Shown in pieces: positions 1 through 8,974 of a stretch of DNA of 64,000 bases; position 1 is the first letter of the stretch; each line of letters starts with the position of its first letter. Made by a program: the position numbers and the translations under genes. Below the pieces are notes generated by a model that saw only the letters and a list, made by a program, of their open reading frames with translations, did no database searches and was not told where the DNA came from. The DNA lies in contig NZ_SCML01000003.1 in NCBI RefSeq assembly GCF_005503365.1, positions 62,001 through 126,000 of the forward strand, in the 5' to 3' direction. The DNA is from Hydrogenophaga sp. 2FB. Lineage in GTDB: Bacteria; Pseudomonadota; Gammaproteobacteria; Burkholderiales; Burkholderiaceae_C.

Positions 1-1
1 T

Positions 2-244
2 GTCCTCGGGGCCGGTCTGACCGAGGCCATGGTGCGTTACGCGGTCCGCTTCGAATACGCCCAGACGGTCGAAGATGTGCTGGCGCGGCGCTGGCGTGTC
101 CTGTTCCTGGACGCCGCCGAGGCCCACCGCCTTGCGCCCGCCGTGGAGGCGATCCTGGCCGAAGAGCTCGGTGCCGACCCGGAACTGGCGTCTTTTCAAG
201 CGCTCTGCAAGCGGTACCTGCCAGCGGCCGCATTGGCTGGTTGA
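2..244 (+). CDS. glpD: Aerobic glycerol-3-phosphate dehydrogenase, C-terminal end (5' part outside window)
   Basis: Only the last 80 residues are present; the reading frame is open from the window edge, so the start lies upstream. The segment VRYAVRFEYAQTVEDVLARR followed by LFLDA is typical of the C-terminal helical domain of FAD-dependent GlpD, which oxidises glycerol-3-phosphate to dihydroxyacetone phosphate at the inner membrane and passes electrons to quinone. The FAD and substrate domains cannot be seen. The gene ends directly against the ribosomal operon promoter, whose -35 hexamer overlaps the TGA stop. Assignment rests on this one conserved domain; a GlpD paralogue is possible. Confidence 0.78.
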   Translation, partial: VLGAGLTEAMVRYAVRFEYAQTVEDVLARRWRVLFLDAAEAHRLAPAVEAILAEELGADPELASFQALCKRYLPAAALAG

Positions 245-270
245 CGCGAAGTTTGGATTCATGCCATAAT
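241..270 (+). promoter_or_regulatory. Sigma70-type promoter of the spc ribosomal operon
   Basis: TTGACG at 241-246 and CATAAT at 265-270 are separated by 18 bases, each one base from consensus, and TG at 262-263 adds an extended -10. The -35 overlaps the stop codon of the upstream glpD-like gene. Predicted transcription start is about 277, leaving a leader of roughly 143 nt before rplN. This is the best promoter match seen in the window and fits the high expression expected for ribosomal genes. Confidence 0.75.
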
Positions 271-276
271 TCGCGG

Positions 277-419
277 CTTCGCTTGAAAAGGCGGAGAGCT
301 ATCTGCCCACCGAAGCGGGTGAGCCAGGCGCAATGTCTGGCAAACCTTCAACGACGGGCCCAAGACTGATCACTCCCGGCCGTGGTGGCTGGGGGGATTC
401 AAGTTGGGACTTAAATCAA
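277..419 (+). promoter_or_regulatory. Long structured 5' leader of the spc operon
   Basis: About 143 nt lie between the predicted transcription start and rplN. They contain a strong hairpin with a 9-bp stem (373-381 with 387-395, one G-T and one T-G wobble, five-base loop), ending 24 nt before the rplN ATG. A weaker 5-bp hairpin (323-327 with 337-341) holds an in-frame ATG at 333 in its loop. Extending rplN to that ATG would add 29 residues that are absent from L14 proteins, so I read the stretch as untranslated. A role in autogenous control is inference only. Confidence 0.35.
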
Positions 420-788
420 ATGATTCAAACGCAATCTCGACTCGATGTTGCTGACAACACGGGCGCGAAGTCCGTGATGTGCATCAAGGTGCTCGGCGGC
501 TCCAAGCGTCGTTACGCCAGTGTGGGCGACGTCATCAAAGTCACCATCAAAGAAGCAGCGCCCCGTGGCCGCGTCAAAAAAGGCGAGGTTTACAACGCTG
601 TGGTGGTTCGCACCGCCAAGGGCATCCGCCGTCAAGACGGCGCCCTGATCAAATTCGACGGCAACGCAGCAGTGTTGCTTAACGCCAAGCTGGAGCCTAT
701 CGGCACCCGCATCTTCGGACCGGTCACGCGCGAACTGCGCACCGAGAAGTTCATGAAGATCGTGTCGCTGGCACCCGAGGTTCTCTGA
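420..788 (+). CDS. rplN: 50S ribosomal protein L14
   Basis: Encodes 122 residues, the exact usual L14 length, starting [21 protein letters not shown]14 is a conserved large-subunit protein at the subunit interface that contacts 16S rRNA through bridges B5 and B8. The start at 420 is chosen over an in-frame ATG at 333 because the extra residues there match nothing in the family. It is the first gene of the spc-type operon, followed after nine bases by rplX. The ribosome binding site is weak (no good GGAG just upstream), unlike most genes of this operon. Confidence 0.97.
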   Translation: MIQTQSRLDVADNTGAKSVMCIKVLGGSKRRYASVGDVIKVTIKEAAPRGRVKKGEVYNAVVVRTAKGIRRQDGALIKFDGNAAVLLNAKLEPIGTRIFGPVTRELRTEKFMKIVSLAPEVL

Positions 789-797
789 GGAATCATC

Positions 798-1118
798 ATG
801 AACAAGATTCGTAGTGGCGATGAAGTCATCGTGATTGCCGGTCGCGACAAGGGCAAGCGCGGCAAGGTTGTGCTGCGCAGCGACGACAGCCGTCTGGTTG
901 TCGAAGGCGTGAACCTCGTCAAGAAGCATGCCAAGCCGAACCCCATGAAGGGCATCACCGGCGGCATCATCGAAAAGACCATGCCTATCCACCAGTCCAA
1001 CGTCGCCATCTTCAATGGCGCCACCGGCAAGGCGGATCGCGTGGGTATCAAGCTCCTGGCCGACGGCAAGAAAGTGCGCGTCTTCAAGTCCAGCGGCGAA
1101 GAAATCAAGGTGGCATGA
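798..1118 (+). CDS. rplX: 50S ribosomal protein L24
   Basis: 106 residues beginning [20 protein letters not shown], with the N-terminal KOW motif ([10 protein letters not shown]) that characterises L24. L24 starts 50S assembly by binding the 5' domain of 23S rRNA and sits near the exit tunnel. A TGAGGAATC ribosome binding region lies just upstream and overlaps the rplN stop. Its TGA stop overlaps an upstream in-frame ATG of rplE, so the two are translationally tight. Confidence 0.97.
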   Translation: MNKIRSGDEVIVIAGRDKGKRGKVVLRSDDSRLVVEGVNLVKKHAKPNPMKGITGGIIEKTMPIHQSNVAIFNGATGKADRVGIKLLADGKKVRVFKSSGEEIKVA

Positions 1119-1120
1119 CC

Positions 1121-1660
1121 ATGGCACGTTTGCAAGACATTTTCCGCGACACCATCGCGCCCAGCCTGGTTGAGAAGTTCGGCTACAAGTCGATCATGGA
1201 GGTGCCCCGCATCACCAAGATCACGCTGAACATGGGTGTGAGCGAAGCTGTTGCTGACAAGAAGGTCATGGACAACGCCGTGGGCGACCTGACCAAGATT
1301 GCTGGCCAGAAGCCAGTGGTGACCAAGGCCCGCAAGGCCATCGCGGGTTTCAAGATCCGCGAGCAGCAAGCCATCGGCTGCATGGTGACCCTGCGCGGCG
1401 CTCGCATGTACGAATTCCTGGACCGTTTCGTTACCGTGGCATTGCCCCGCGTGCGCGACTTCCGTGGTATCTCCGGCCGCTCTTTCGACGGCCGCGGCAA
1501 CTACAACGTTGGCGTCAAGGAACAGATCATTTTTCCTGAGATCGAGTACGACAAGGTGGATGCCTTGCGCGGTCTCAACATCAGCATCACGACGACCGCC
1601 AAGAACGACGAAGAGTGCAAGGCTCTTCTGGCTGGTTTCCGTTTCCCGTTCAAGAACTGA
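1121..1660 (+). CDS. rplE: 50S ribosomal protein L5
   Basis: 179 residues from the ATG at 1121 ([16 protein letters not shown]), matching the usual L5 length. The ATG at 1115, which overlaps the rplX stop as ATGA, would add only two residues and cannot be excluded. Conserved family segments are visible, including [22 protein letters not shown] and SFDGRGNY. L5 binds 5S rRNA in the central protuberance and contacts P-site tRNA. Position after rplX and before rpsN is the standard spc order. Confidence 0.97.
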   Translation: MARLQDIFRDTIAPSLVEKFGYKSIMEVPRITKITLNMGVSEAVADKKVMDNAVGDLTKIAGQKPVVTKARKAIAGFKIREQQAIGCMVTLRGARMYEFLDRFVTVALPRVRDFRGISGRSFDGRGNYNVGVKEQIIFPEIEYDKVDALRGLNISITTTAKNDEECKALLAGFRFPFKN

Positions 1661-1668
1661 GGTGGCGC

Positions 1669-1974
1669 GTGGCTAAACAAGCACTACTCCAACGTGAACT
1701 CAAGCGCGAGAAGCTCGCCGCCAAGTTCGCCAAGAAATACAACGAGTTCAAGGCCGTCGCCAACGACGCCAAGAAGAGCGACGAAGAACGCGATGCGGCC
1801 CGCCTGGGTTTGCAGAAGCTGCCCCGCAATTCGAACCCGACCCGTCAGCGCAACCGCTGCGAGATCACCGGTCGTCCGCGCGGCACTTTCGCCCACTTCG
1901 GCCTGGCCCGCGCCAAGGTCCGCGAAATGGCGTTTGCCGGTGAAATTCCCGGCATCACCAAAGCCAGCTGGTAA
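1669..1974 (+). CDS. rpsN: 30S ribosomal protein S14 (zinc-independent long form)
   Basis: 101 residues with a GTG start at 1669 ([15 protein letters not shown]), the length of the long, zinc-free S14 type. The conserved [14 protein letters not shown] and IPGITKASW ends are present, and there is no CxxC zinc ribbon. S14 is needed for late 30S head assembly. The start is supported by GAGG about four bases upstream and by the family N-terminus. A longer in-frame reading from 1615 runs inside rplE and is not the gene. Confidence 0.96.
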   Translation: MAKQALLQRELKREKLAAKFAKKYNEFKAVANDAKKSDEERDAARLGLQKLPRNSNPTRQRNRCEITGRPRGTFAHFGLARAKVREMAFAGEIPGITKASW

Positions 1975-1992
1975 GCACTAGGAGAACCACAA

Positions 1993-2388
1993 ATGAGCAT
2001 GAGTGATCCTATTGCTGACATGTTGACCCGCATCCGCAACGCACAAATGGTCGAAAAGGCCAGCGTGACGATGCCGGCTTCCAAGGTCAAGGCCGCGATC
2101 GCCCAGGTCCTGAAGGACGAGGGTTACATCGACGGATTCCAGGTCAAGAGCACCGATGGCAAGAATGAACTTGAGATTTCTCTCAAGTACTACGCTGGCC
2201 GCCCGGTGATCGAGCGCATCGAGCGCGTGAGCCGCCCCGGCCTGCGCGTCTACCGCGGTCGCAACGCCATCCCCCAGGTCCAGAACGGTCTGGGTGTGGC
2301 CATCGTCACCACGCCGCAAGGCGTGATGACCGACCGCAAGGCGCGCGCTACCGGTGTCGGTGGCGAAGTCCTGTGTTACGTCGCCTGA
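1993..2388 (+). CDS. rpsH: 30S ribosomal protein S8
   Basis: 131 residues starting [18 protein letters not shown], nearly identical to the family signature, and ending [10 protein letters not shown]8 binds the central domain of 16S rRNA early in 30S assembly. In Escherichia coli it also represses the spc operon by binding near the rplE start; whether that happens here is not shown by the sequence. An AGGAG ribosome binding site lies ten or so bases upstream. Neighbours rpsN and rplF are in standard order. Confidence 0.97.
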   Translation: MSMSDPIADMLTRIRNAQMVEKASVTMPASKVKAAIAQVLKDEGYIDGFQVKSTDGKNELEISLKYYAGRPVIERIERVSRPGLRVYRGRNAIPQVQNGLGVAIVTTPQGVMTDRKARATGVGGEVLCYVA

Positions 2389-2410
2389 TGCGGGCATTGA
2401 GGAGAAATTA

Positions 2411-2944
2411 ATGTCACGTATTGGAAAACTGCCGGTCACCGTCCCTGCTGGGGTGGAGGTCTCGGTCAAGGACAACCAGATCCATGTCAAAGGCACCTTG
2501 GGTGCTTTGGCTCTGACGCTGAACGCGCTGGTCAAGGTTGAAAACAAGGCGGGCACGCTGACCTTCGTTCCGGTGAACGAGTCGCGCGAAGCCAATGCCA
2601 TGTCGGGCACCATGCGTCAGCTGGTCAACAACATGGTCAACGGGGTGAGCAAGGGCTTCGAGAAGAAGCTGACGCTGTTGGGCGTGGGCTACAAGGCCCA
2701 GGCACAAGGCGCCAAGCTCAACCTGACGGTCGGCTACTCCCATCCCGTGTTGATGGACATGCCCGCCGGCATCAAGGTGGAAACCCCGACGCCGACCGAA
2801 ATCCTGATCAAGGGTTCCGATCGCCAGCGTGTGGGCCAGATCGCTTCCGAGGTGCGAGCTGTTCGCCCTCCCGAGCCCTACAAGGGCAAGGGCATCCGTT
2901 ATGCGGATGAAAAGGTCGTGATCAAGGAAACCAAGAAGAAATAA
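2411..2944 (+). CDS. rplF: 50S ribosomal protein L6
   Basis: 177 residues from the ATG at 2411 ([17 protein letters not shown]), preceded by GAGGAG. Two L6 repeats are evident, with the hallmark ending [14 protein letters not shown] near the C-terminus. L6 binds 23S rRNA domain VI near the sarcin-ricin loop and the factor-binding site. An upstream in-frame ATG at 2354 lies in the rpsH coding region and gives residues foreign to the family, so it was rejected. Confidence 0.97.
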   Translation: MSRIGKLPVTVPAGVEVSVKDNQIHVKGTLGALALTLNALVKVENKAGTLTFVPVNESREANAMSGTMRQLVNNMVNGVSKGFEKKLTLLGVGYKAQAQGAKLNLTVGYSHPVLMDMPAGIKVETPTPTEILIKGSDRQRVGQIASEVRAVRPPEPYKGKGIRYADEKVVIKETKKK

Positions 2945-2955
2945 GGATCAGGATC

Positions 2956-3321
2956 ATGTTGACCAAAAAAGAGCAACGTCTCCGCCGCGCCCGCCAGACG
3001 CGCATCCGCATTGCGCAGCAAGGCGCCGTGCGCCTGAGCGTGAACCGCACCAACCTGCACATCTACGCCAGCGTCATTTCCGACGATGGCAGCCGCGTGC
3101 TGGCTGCTGCATCGACCGCCGAAGCCGAAGTGCGCGCCCAGATCGGTGGCGCCGGCAAGGGTGGCAACACCACTGCTGCAGCCTTGGTGGGCAAGCGCAT
3201 CGCCGAAAAGGCGAAGGCCGCCGGCATTGAAAAAGTGGCGTTTGACCGTTCCGGTTTTGCTTACCACGGCCGGGTGAAAGCCCTGGCAGACGCGGCACGT
3301 GAAGCCGGTCTGCAGTTCTGA
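2956..3321 (+). CDS. rplR: 50S ribosomal protein L18
   Basis: 121 residues, slightly longer than the 117 of Escherichia coli. Begins [16 protein letters not shown] and ends [19 protein letters not shown], with the conserved [19 protein letters not shown] near the C-terminus. L18 binds 5S rRNA and places it in the central protuberance. It follows rplF by 11 bases and precedes rpsE in normal spc order. Confidence 0.97.
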   Translation: MLTKKEQRLRRARQTRIRIAQQGAVRLSVNRTNLHIYASVISDDGSRVLAAASTAEAEVRAQIGGAGKGGNTTAAALVGKRIAEKAKAAGIEKVAFDRSGFAYHGRVKALADAAREAGLQF

Positions 3322-3339
3322 TCAAACGGAATACACAAA

Positions 3340-3858
3340 ATGGCTAAATTTACGGCAAACATCAAGAACGAAGCGAACGAAGACGGTCTGCGCGAGAAGA
3401 TGATCGCGATCAACCGCGTGACCAAGGTGGTCAAGGGCGGTCGCATTCTCGGTTTCGCAGCGCTGACCGTGGTCGGTGACGGCGATGGCCGCGTGGGCAT
3501 GGGCAAGGGCAAGGCGCGTGAAGTGCCGGTGGCGGTGCAGAAGGCCATGGAGCAGGCCCGTCGCAACATGATCAAGGTGTCGCTCAAGAACGGCTCCCTG
3601 CACCACAGCGTGCACGGCGAGCACGGCGCTTCCAACGTCATGATGCTGCCGGCTTCCAAAGGTACCGGCATCATCGCCGGTGGCCCGATGCGCGCTGTGT
3701 TCGAAGTGCTGGGCATCACCGATGTCGTGGCCAAGAGCCATGGCTCGAGCAACCCCTACAACCTGGTGCGCGCCACACTGGACGCACTGAAAAACTCGAC
3801 GACCCCTGCCGACGTGGCTGCCAAGCGTGGCAAGTCCGTTGAAGAGATCCTGGGTTGA
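3340..3858 (+). CDS. rpsE: 30S ribosomal protein S5
   Basis: 172 residues with the S5 double-stranded RNA-binding domain in the N-terminal half ([19 protein letters not shown]) and the C-terminal S5 fold ([19 protein letters not shown]). S5 acts in decoding accuracy at the back of the 30S subunit and is a classical spectinomycin-resistance locus. No resistance-type change can be called without a reference alignment. Overlap is absent; rpmD starts 11 bases after the stop. Confidence 0.97.
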   Translation: MAKFTANIKNEANEDGLREKMIAINRVTKVVKGGRILGFAALTVVGDGDGRVGMGKGKAREVPVAVQKAMEQARRNMIKVSLKNGSLHHSVHGEHGASNVMMLPASKGTGIIAGGPMRAVFEVLGITDVVAKSHGSSNPYNLVRATLDALKNSTTPADVAAKRGKSVEEILG

Positions 3859-3869
3859 TTGGAGCGATC

Positions 3870-4052
3870 ATGACCACTCAAAACACCGTCAAGGTCCAAC
3901 TGGTGCGCAGCCCCATTGGAACCAAGCAATCCCACCGCGACACCGTCCGTGGCCTGGGCCTGCGCAAGCTCAACAGCATCAGCGAGCTGCAGGACACGCC
4001 CGCCGTGCGCGGCATGATCAACAAGATCAGCTACCTGGTCAAAATCGTCTGA
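3870..4052 (+). CDS. rpmD: 50S ribosomal protein L30
   Basis: 60 residues from the ATG at 3870 ([19 protein letters not shown]), the normal length for L30. The [20 protein letters not shown] core is characteristic. GGAGCG lies seven bases upstream. A longer in-frame start at 3855 would add five residues overlapping the rpsE stop and is less likely. L30 is a small peripheral 50S protein. Confidence 0.96.
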   Translation: MTTQNTVKVQLVRSPIGTKQSHRDTVRGLGLRKLNSISELQDTPAVRGMINKISYLVKIV

Positions 4053-4066
4053 TCGGAGTCACTGAC

Positions 4067-4501
4067 ATGCAACTCAATACCATCAAGCCTTCCGAAGGCG
4101 CCAAGCATGCCAAGCGCCGTGTCGGCCGCGGCATCGGTTCGGGCCTGGGCAAAACGGCGGGTCGTGGCCACAAGGGCCAGAAATCCCGTTCGGGCGGCTA
4201 CCACAAGGTCGGTTTCGAAGGCGGTCAAATGCCGCTGCAGCGTCGTCTGCCCAAGCGCGGCTTCAAGTCGGCGCAACTGCAGTTCAATGCCGAAGTGACC
4301 CTGGCCGACCTGAATGCACTCGACGTGAGCGAAGTGGATGTGCTCGTGCTCAAGCAAGCTGGCTTGGTGCCGCACCTGGCCAAGCGTGTCAAGGTCATCA
4401 AGACCGGTGAGATCACGCGTGCCGTGACCCTCAAGGACATCGCCGCCACGGCAGGCGCCAAGCAAGCCATTGAGGCAGCTGGCGGCTCGCTGGCGGCCTG
4501 A
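4067..4501 (+). CDS. rplO: 50S ribosomal protein L15
   Basis: 144 residues from the ATG at 4067 ([18 protein letters not shown]), equal to the usual L15 length. The glycine- and basic-rich N-terminal tail ([20 protein letters not shown]) that penetrates the 23S rRNA core is present, followed by the globular domain. It is the last ribosomal gene before secY. GGAG lies about eight bases before the start. The same frame is open far upstream within rpsE, but that extension is a shadow. Confidence 0.97.
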   Translation: MQLNTIKPSEGAKHAKRRVGRGIGSGLGKTAGRGHKGQKSRSGGYHKVGFEGGQMPLQRRLPKRGFKSAQLQFNAEVTLADLNALDVSEVDVLVLKQAGLVPHLAKRVKVIKTGEITRAVTLKDIAATAGAKQAIEAAGGSLAA

Positions 4502-4524
4502 TCGGACCCGAACGGAAGCTTCCT

Positions 4525-5838
4525 GTGGCAACTGGATCCACGTCCCTGGCCAAAACCGGAAAGTTCGGTGACCTGCGTCGCCGGCTGGTGTTCCTGTTGC
4601 TGGCGCTGGTGGTTTACCGCATCGGGGCGCACATCCCTGTGCCCGGTATCGATCCCGCGCAGCTGGAGCAATTGTTCCAGGGGCAGCAGGGCGGTATTCT
4701 CAGTCTGTTCAACATGTTCTCGGGCGGCGCGCTCTCACGCTTCACCGTGTTCGCGTTGGGGATCATGCCGTACATCTCGGCCTCGATCATCATGCAGCTC
4801 ATGACCTACGTGGTGCCCACGTTCGAGCAACTGAAGAAAGAGGGCGAGGCCGGTCGCCGCAAGATTACGCAGTACACCCGCTATGGGACGCTTGCGCTGG
4901 CGATCTTCCAGGCAATGGGCATCGCTCTCGCGCTGGAAGGTCAGGCCGGCCTAGTGATCGATCCCGGCATGGCTTTCCGCCTGACGGCTGTGGTCAGTCT
5001 CGTGGCAGGCACCATGTTCCTGATGTGGCTGGGTGAGCAGATCACGGAACGTGGTCTGGGCAACGGTATCTCGATCCTGATCTTCGCCGGCATTGCCGCA
5101 GGTCTGCCGAGCGCCATTGGCGGTTTGCTGGAGCTGGTTCGTACCGGTGCCATGAACATCCTGGTGTCGATCTTCATCATTGCGCTGGTCATCCTGGTGA
5201 CCTACTTCGTGGTGTTCGTCGAACGCGGCCAACGCAAGATCCTGGTGAACTACGCGCGGCGCCAAGTGGGCAACAAGGTTTATGGTGGCCAGTCATCGCA
5301 CTTGCCGCTGAAGCTGAACATGGCCGGTGTGATCCCGCCGATTTTCGCTTCTTCCATCATCCTGCTGCCCACCACGGTGGTGAGCTGGGTGAGCACCGGT
5401 GACTCCACCCGCTGGTTGCGCGACATCGCTTCTGCCTTGTCGCCAGGTCAGCCGATTTACGTGGCTTTGTACGCAGCGGCCATCATCTTCTTCTGCTTCT
5501 TCTACACCGCGCTGGTATTCAACAGCCGCGAGACCGCAGACAACCTGAAGAAGAGTGGTGCGTTCATCCCCGGCATTCGCCCGGGTGACCAGACCGCCCG
5601 CTACATCGACAAGATTCTGTTGCGGCTGACGCTGGCAGGCGCTGTGTACATCACCGCCGTGTGTCTGTTGCCCGAGTTTCTGATCCTGAAGTACAACGTG
5701 CCGTTCTATTTTGGCGGCACCTCCTTGTTGATCATCGTGGTGGTCACCATGGACTTCATGGCTCAGGTTCAAAATTACATGATGTCGCAGCAATACGAAT
5801 CGCTGCTCAAGAAGGCCAATTTCAAAACCTCCCCTTGA
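4525..5838 (+). CDS. secY: Protein translocase subunit SecY
   Basis: 437 residues with a GTG start at 4525 and about ten hydrophobic membrane segments, matching SecY. Segments [13 protein letters not shown] (TM1/plug side), [20 protein letters not shown] (TM2) and [14 protein letters not shown] (cytosolic loop) are diagnostic. SecY forms the inner-membrane protein-conducting channel with SecE and SecG. It is cotranscribed with ribosomal genes between rplO and infA, as in other proteobacteria. No Shine-Dalgarno better than CGGAAG is seen before the GTG. Confidence 0.97.
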   Translation: MATGSTSLAKTGKFGDLRRRLVFLLLALVVYRIGAHIPVPGIDPAQLEQLFQGQQGGILSLFNMFSGGALSRFTVFALGIMPYISASIIMQLMTYVVPTFEQLKKEGEAGRRKITQYTRYGTLALAIFQAMGIALALEGQAGLVIDPGMAFRLTAVVSLVAGTMFLMWLGEQITERGLGNGISILIFAGIAAGLPSAIGGLLELVRTGAMNILVSIFIIALVILVTYFVVFVERGQRKILVNYARRQVGNKVYGGQSSHLPLKLNMAGVIPPIFASSIILLPTTVVSWVSTGDSTRWLRDIASALSPGQPIYVALYAAAIIFFCFFYTALVFNSRETADNLKKSGAFIPGIRPGDQTARYIDKILLRLTLAGAVYITAVCLLPEFLILKYNVPFYFGGTSLLIIVVVTMDFMAQVQNYMMSQQYESLLKKANFKTSP

Positions 5839-5847
5839 ACTTCGCTT

Positions 5848-6066
5848 ATGGCCAAGGACGATGTGATCGAGATGCAGGGGGAGGTGGTTGAAAACCTCCC
5901 CAATGCGACCTTCAGGGTCAAACTCGAAAACGGTCATGTGGTGTTGGGGCATATCAGCGGCAAGATGAGGATGCATTACATCCGGATCCTGCCGGGGGAC
6001 AAGGTCAAAGTGGAGCTCACGCCCTACGACCTCACCCGGGCGCGAATCGTGTTCCGCTCGAAGTGA
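5848..6066 (+). CDS. infA: Translation initiation factor IF-1
   Basis: 72 residues beginning [19 protein letters not shown] and ending in [11 protein letters not shown], a single S1-type OB fold of normal IF-1 length. IF-1 binds the 30S A site and cooperates with IF-2 and IF-3 in initiation. Placement between secY and rpmJ is common in betaproteobacteria. It starts nine bases after the secY stop without a strong ribosome binding site, suggesting coupling to secY translation (inference). Confidence 0.96.
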   Translation: MAKDDVIEMQGEVVENLPNATFRVKLENGHVVLGHISGKMRMHYIRILPGDKVKVELTPYDLTRARIVFRSK

Positions 6067-6110
6067 ACGGACAGTTGTTGACAGTTTTTAGGAATATCTA
6101 GGAGAAGAGT

Positions 6111-6224
6111 ATGAGAGTTTCGGCTTCGGTCAAAAAAATGTGCCGCAACTGCAAAGTCATCAAGCGGCATGGCGTCGTGCGCGTTATCTGCACCGACCCG
6201 CGTCACAAGCAGCGTCAAGGCTGA
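6111..6224 (+). CDS. rpmJ: 50S ribosomal protein L36 (zinc-ribbon form)
   Basis: A 37-residue gene starting [19 protein letters not shown]. Cysteines 11, 14 and 27 and histidine 32 form the C-C-C-H zinc site of the zinc-dependent L36 type. AGGAG lies six bases before the ATG. L36 is the smallest 50S protein and binds 23S rRNA domain V. Its place between infA and rpsM is the standard one. The 44-base gap upstream carries a TTGACA at 6078-6083, but no matching -10 at the right distance. Confidence 0.95.
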   Translation: MRVSASVKKMCRNCKVIKRHGVVRVICTDPRHKQRQG

Positions 6225-6247
6225 TTGGTTAGTTAAGAGGATCCATC

Positions 6248-6613
6248 ATGGCTCGTATTGCAGGCATCAACATTCCGCCGCACAAGCACGCCGAAATCGG
6301 CTTGACGGCAATCTTTGGCATTGGTCGCACCCGCGCTCGCAAGATCTGCGAAGCCTGCGGCATCGACTACGCCAAGAAGATCAAGGATCTGAGCGACGCG
6401 GAACTCGAAAAAGTGCGCGACCAGGTCGGTACGTTCACGATCGAGGGTGACCTGCGTCGTGAAACCACCATGAACATCAAGCGCTTGATGGACATTGGTT
6501 GCTACCGTGGCTTCCGCCACCGCCGTGGTCTGCCGCTGCGTGGTCAGCGCACCAAGACCAACGCCCGTACGCGCAAGGGTCCCCGCAAGGCCGCCCAGTC
6601 GCTGAAAAAATAA
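6248..6613 (+). CDS. rpsM: 30S ribosomal protein S13
   Basis: 121 residues starting [19 protein letters not shown] and ending in the basic [15 protein letters not shown] tail. Contains the helix-two-turn-helix [13 protein letters not shown] segment of S13. S13 lies in the 30S head, contacts P-site tRNA and forms bridges to L5. It opens the alpha operon part of the cluster, after rpmJ by 23 bases, with AGAGG upstream of the ATG. Confidence 0.97.
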   Translation: MARIAGINIPPHKHAEIGLTAIFGIGRTRARKICEACGIDYAKKIKDLSDAELEKVRDQVGTFTIEGDLRRETTMNIKRLMDIGCYRGFRHRRGLPLRGQRTKTNARTRKGPRKAAQSLKK

Positions 6614-6631
6614 ACGGTTAGAAGGACCCTC

Positions 6632-7036
6632 ATGGCCAAGTCTCCCTCCAGCAGCGCATCTGCCCGCGTTCGCAAGAAAGTCCGCAAGAACGTTGCCGAC
6701 GGCATTGCACACGTGCACGCCTCGTTCAACAACACCATCATTACCATCACCGACCGCCAGGGCAACGCTCTGTCGTGGGCGTCTTCGGGTGGCCAGGGCT
6801 TCAAGGGCTCGCGCAAATCCACGCCGTTCGCTGCCCAGGTGGCATCCGAAGTCGCTGGTCGCGCTGCCATCGAGCAGGGTATCAAGAACCTGGACGTCGA
6901 GATCAAGGGCCCAGGTCCTGGTCGCGAGTCTTCGGTGCGTGCACTGGGTGCCCTCGGCATCCGCATTAACTCGATTTCCGACGTGACGCCGGTGCCGCAC
7001 AACGGCTGCCGCCCGCAGAAGCGCCGCCGCATCTGA
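6632..7036 (+). CDS. rpsK: 30S ribosomal protein S11
   Basis: 134 residues. The N-terminal basic extension ([16 protein letters not shown]) is followed by the S11 core [19 protein letters not shown], and the protein ends in the invariant [16 protein letters not shown]11 sits on the 30S platform near the Shine-Dalgarno/anti-Shine-Dalgarno helix. After it the operon is interrupted by a 148-base gap holding a terminator-like hairpin before rpsD. Confidence 0.97.
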   Translation: MAKSPSSSASARVRKKVRKNVADGIAHVHASFNNTIITITDRQGNALSWASSGGQGFKGSRKSTPFAAQVASEVAGRAAIEQGIKNLDVEIKGPGPGRESSVRALGALGIRINSISDVTPVPHNGCRPQKRRRI

Positions 7037-7055
7037 TGCACTACCGCTGACGCGG

Positions 7056-7108
7056 TACAATCGAAAGCTTTTTTGAGCGCCACCGCAGTCGCCTGCGGTG
7101 GCATTTTT
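7056..7108 (+). terminator. Terminator-like hairpin inside the alpha operon, with a -10-like box before it
   Basis: GCCACCGCAG at 7079-7088 and its perfect complement CTGCGGTGGC at 7093-7102 form a 10-bp GC-rich stem with a four-base loop, followed by A and TTTTT (7104-7108). This is a convincing intrinsic terminator. A TACAAT box (7056-7061) sits just ahead, so the hairpin could be either the end of the rpsM-rpsK transcript or an attenuator in a new leader of rpsD-rpoA-rplQ. No convincing -35 accompanies the box. Confidence 0.7.
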
Positions 7109-7184
7109 GCTAAGCCCACCGCCATCTTTTCTAAAGGGTGGCTCCCGCAACAACAGGTTGCGGCAGTGAAACAAGGAAACCAAC

Positions 7185-7808
7185 GTGGCACGTTACCTCG
7201 GCCCCAAGGCCAAACTCTCCCGCCGTGAAGGCGCTGACCTGCTGCTCAAGAGCGCCCGCCGCTCCATCAGCGACAAGGCCAAATTCGATTCCAAGCCCGG
7301 CCAGCATGGCCGCACCTCGGGCCAGCGCACCTCCGATTTCGGCGTGCAGCTGCGCGAAAAGCAGAAGGTCAAGCGCACCTATGGTGTGCTGGAGCGCCAG
7401 TTCCGCCGCTACTTCGCTGAAGCCGATCGCCGCCGTGGCAACACCGGCGCCAACCTGTTGTTCCTGCTCGAAGCGCGTCTGGACAACGTGGTGTTCCGCA
7501 TGGGCTTTGCCTCGACCCGTGCCGAAGCGCGCCAGATCGTGTCGCACAAGGCCATCCTCGTGAACGGCAAGTCGGTCAACATCCCTTCGTACTCCGTGAA
7601 GGCTGGCGATGTGATCGCCGTGCGTGAGAAATCGAAGAAGCAAGGTCGCGTGATCGAAGCCCTCGAGCTGGCCAAGCAAATCGGCTTCCCCGCCTGGGTC
7701 GACGTGTCGACCGACAAGGCCGAAGGCGTGTTCAAGAAATCGCCCGACCGCGATGAGTTCGGCTCCGACATCAACGAATCGCTGATCGTCGAACTGTATT
7801 CCCGTTAA
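7185..7808 (+). CDS. rpsD: 30S ribosomal protein S4
   Basis: 207 residues with a GTG start at 7185 ([16 protein letters not shown]), AAGGAAA upstream. The S4 N-terminal domain is followed by the S4 RNA-binding domain with [20 protein letters not shown] and the [16 protein letters not shown] loop. S4 nucleates 30S assembly; in Escherichia coli it also represses the alpha operon. Here its gene stands after a terminator-like hairpin, which makes separate control from rpsM-rpsK possible. Confidence 0.97.
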   Translation: MARYLGPKAKLSRREGADLLLKSARRSISDKAKFDSKPGQHGRTSGQRTSDFGVQLREKQKVKRTYGVLERQFRRYFAEADRRRGNTGANLLFLLEARLDNVVFRMGFASTRAEARQIVSHKAILVNGKSVNIPSYSVKAGDVIAVREKSKKQGRVIEALELAKQIGFPAWVDVSTDKAEGVFKKSPDRDEFGSDINESLIVELYSR

Positions 7809-7900
7809 TTTCGTTCCCGGCCTGCACCCTTGCGGTGTGGTCGGGCCATGCTCCGTCTGCCTTATCGGTGTAACGAGCCGAGGGTACTGAAGGAAGTTGA

Positions 7901-8887
7901 ATGCTGAACAATCTGCTGAAGCCCAAAACCATCAACGTCGAGCAAGTTTCGACCAACCGTGCCAAAGTCACACTCGAGCCTTTCGAGCGGGGTTATGGCC
8001 ATACGCTGGGCAACGCTCTGCGTCGGGTTCTGCTGTCGTCCATGACCGGCCATGCGCCGACCGAAGTCACGATCGCTGGTGTGGTGCACGAGTACTCATC
8101 GATCGATGGCGTGCAAGAAGACGTCGTCAACATGCTCTTGAACCTCAAGGGCGTGGTGTTCAAGCTGCACAACCGTGATGAAGTCACGCTGAGCTTGCGC
8201 AAAGACGGCGAAGGCGTCGTGACGGCAGCCGACATTCAGACGCCGCACGATGTCGAGATCGTCAATTCGGGTCACGTGATCGCCACGCTGTCGGCCGGCG
8301 CCAAGCTGGACATGCAGATCAAGGTGGAAAAGGGCCGCGGTTACGTGCCGGGCAGCCTGCGTCGCAACGACGACCAGACCCGCTCCATTGGTCGCATCGT
8401 GCTCGATGCCTCGTTCTCGCCGGTCAAGCGCGTGAGCTACACGGTGGAAAGCGCTCGCGTTGAGCAGCGCACCGACCTGGACAAGCTGGTGCTCGAGATC
8501 GAGACCAACGGTTCCATCGGTCCTGAAGAAGCGGTTCGCGCCTCCGCCAAGATCCTCGTCGAACAGCTTGCTGTGTTCGCGCAACTCGAAGGCGTGGAGC
8601 TGTCGGCGTTCGATGCACCCGCGCAGCGCAGCTCGCAGCAATTCGATCCGATCCTGCTGCGTCCCGTGGACGAGCTTGAACTCACTGTTCGTTCGGCCAA
8701 CTGCCTCAAGGCCGAGAACATCTATTACATCGGTGATCTGATTCAGCGCACCGAGAACGAGCTGCTCAAGACCCCCAACCTGGGCCGCAAGTCGCTCAAC
8801 GAAATCAAGGAAGTGCTCGCTTCGCGCGGCTTGACCTTGGGCATGAAGCTTGAAAACTGGCCGCCTGCCGGCCTGGACAAGCACTGA
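7901..8887 (+). CDS. rpoA: DNA-directed RNA polymerase subunit alpha
   Basis: 328 residues, the normal size for betaproteobacterial alpha. The N-terminal assembly domain carries [20 protein letters not shown] and [20 protein letters not shown] marks the C-terminal domain (from about residue 250) that binds UP elements and activators. The gene follows rpsD by 92 bases, with AAGGAAG before the ATG. An imperfect hairpin lies in the gap but has no T-run. Alpha dimerises and nucleates core polymerase assembly. Confidence 0.97.
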   Translation: MLNNLLKPKTINVEQVSTNRAKVTLEPFERGYGHTLGNALRRVLLSSMTGHAPTEVTIAGVVHEYSSIDGVQEDVVNMLLNLKGVVFKLHNRDEVTLSLRKDGEGVVTAADIQTPHDVEIVNSGHVIATLSAGAKLDMQIKVEKGRGYVPGSLRRNDDQTRSIGRIVLDASFSPVKRVSYTVESARVEQRTDLDKLVLEIETNGSIGPEEAVRASAKILVEQLAVFAQLEGVELSAFDAPAQRSSQQFDPILLRPVDELELTVRSANCLKAENIYYIGDLIQRTENELLKTPNLGRKSLNEIKEVLASRGLTLGMKLENWPPAGLDKH

Positions 8888-8896
8888 GACCGCAGC

Positions 8897-8948
8897 GTCT
8901 GGCCAGGGGGCCAGACCCGGACGAACTCCCAGTACCTAGTACGGCTGG
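8897..8948 (+). repeat. Two hairpins between rpoA and rplQ
   Basis: GTCTGGCC (8897-8904) pairs perfectly with GGCCAGAC (8909-8916) across a four-base loop. A second stem of CTCCCAG with CTGGGGG (one wobble pair) follows within about 20 bases. Neither is followed by a T-run, so they are not intrinsic terminators. They may stabilise or process the mRNA between rpoA and rplQ; this role is inferred. Confidence 0.45.
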
Positions 8949-8974
8949 GGGCAAAACACTGAAAGGATGAACAA

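Noticed and set aside
333..419. In-frame upstream ATG giving a 151-residue L14
   Set aside because: L14 is invariably about 122 residues. The added segment matches no L14 and lies in a structured leader.
6078..6100. TTGACA and TATCTA before rpmJ as a promoter
   Set aside because: The spacing is only 11 bases, too short for sigma70; the genes are probably cotranscribed from upstream.
7817..7850. Hairpin between rpsD and rpoA as a terminator
   Set aside because: The stem is imperfect, with a bulge and wobble pairs, and lacks a T-run.
8897..8916. Hairpin after rpoA as a terminator
   Set aside because: The stem is strong, but no T-run follows and rplQ must be expressed.
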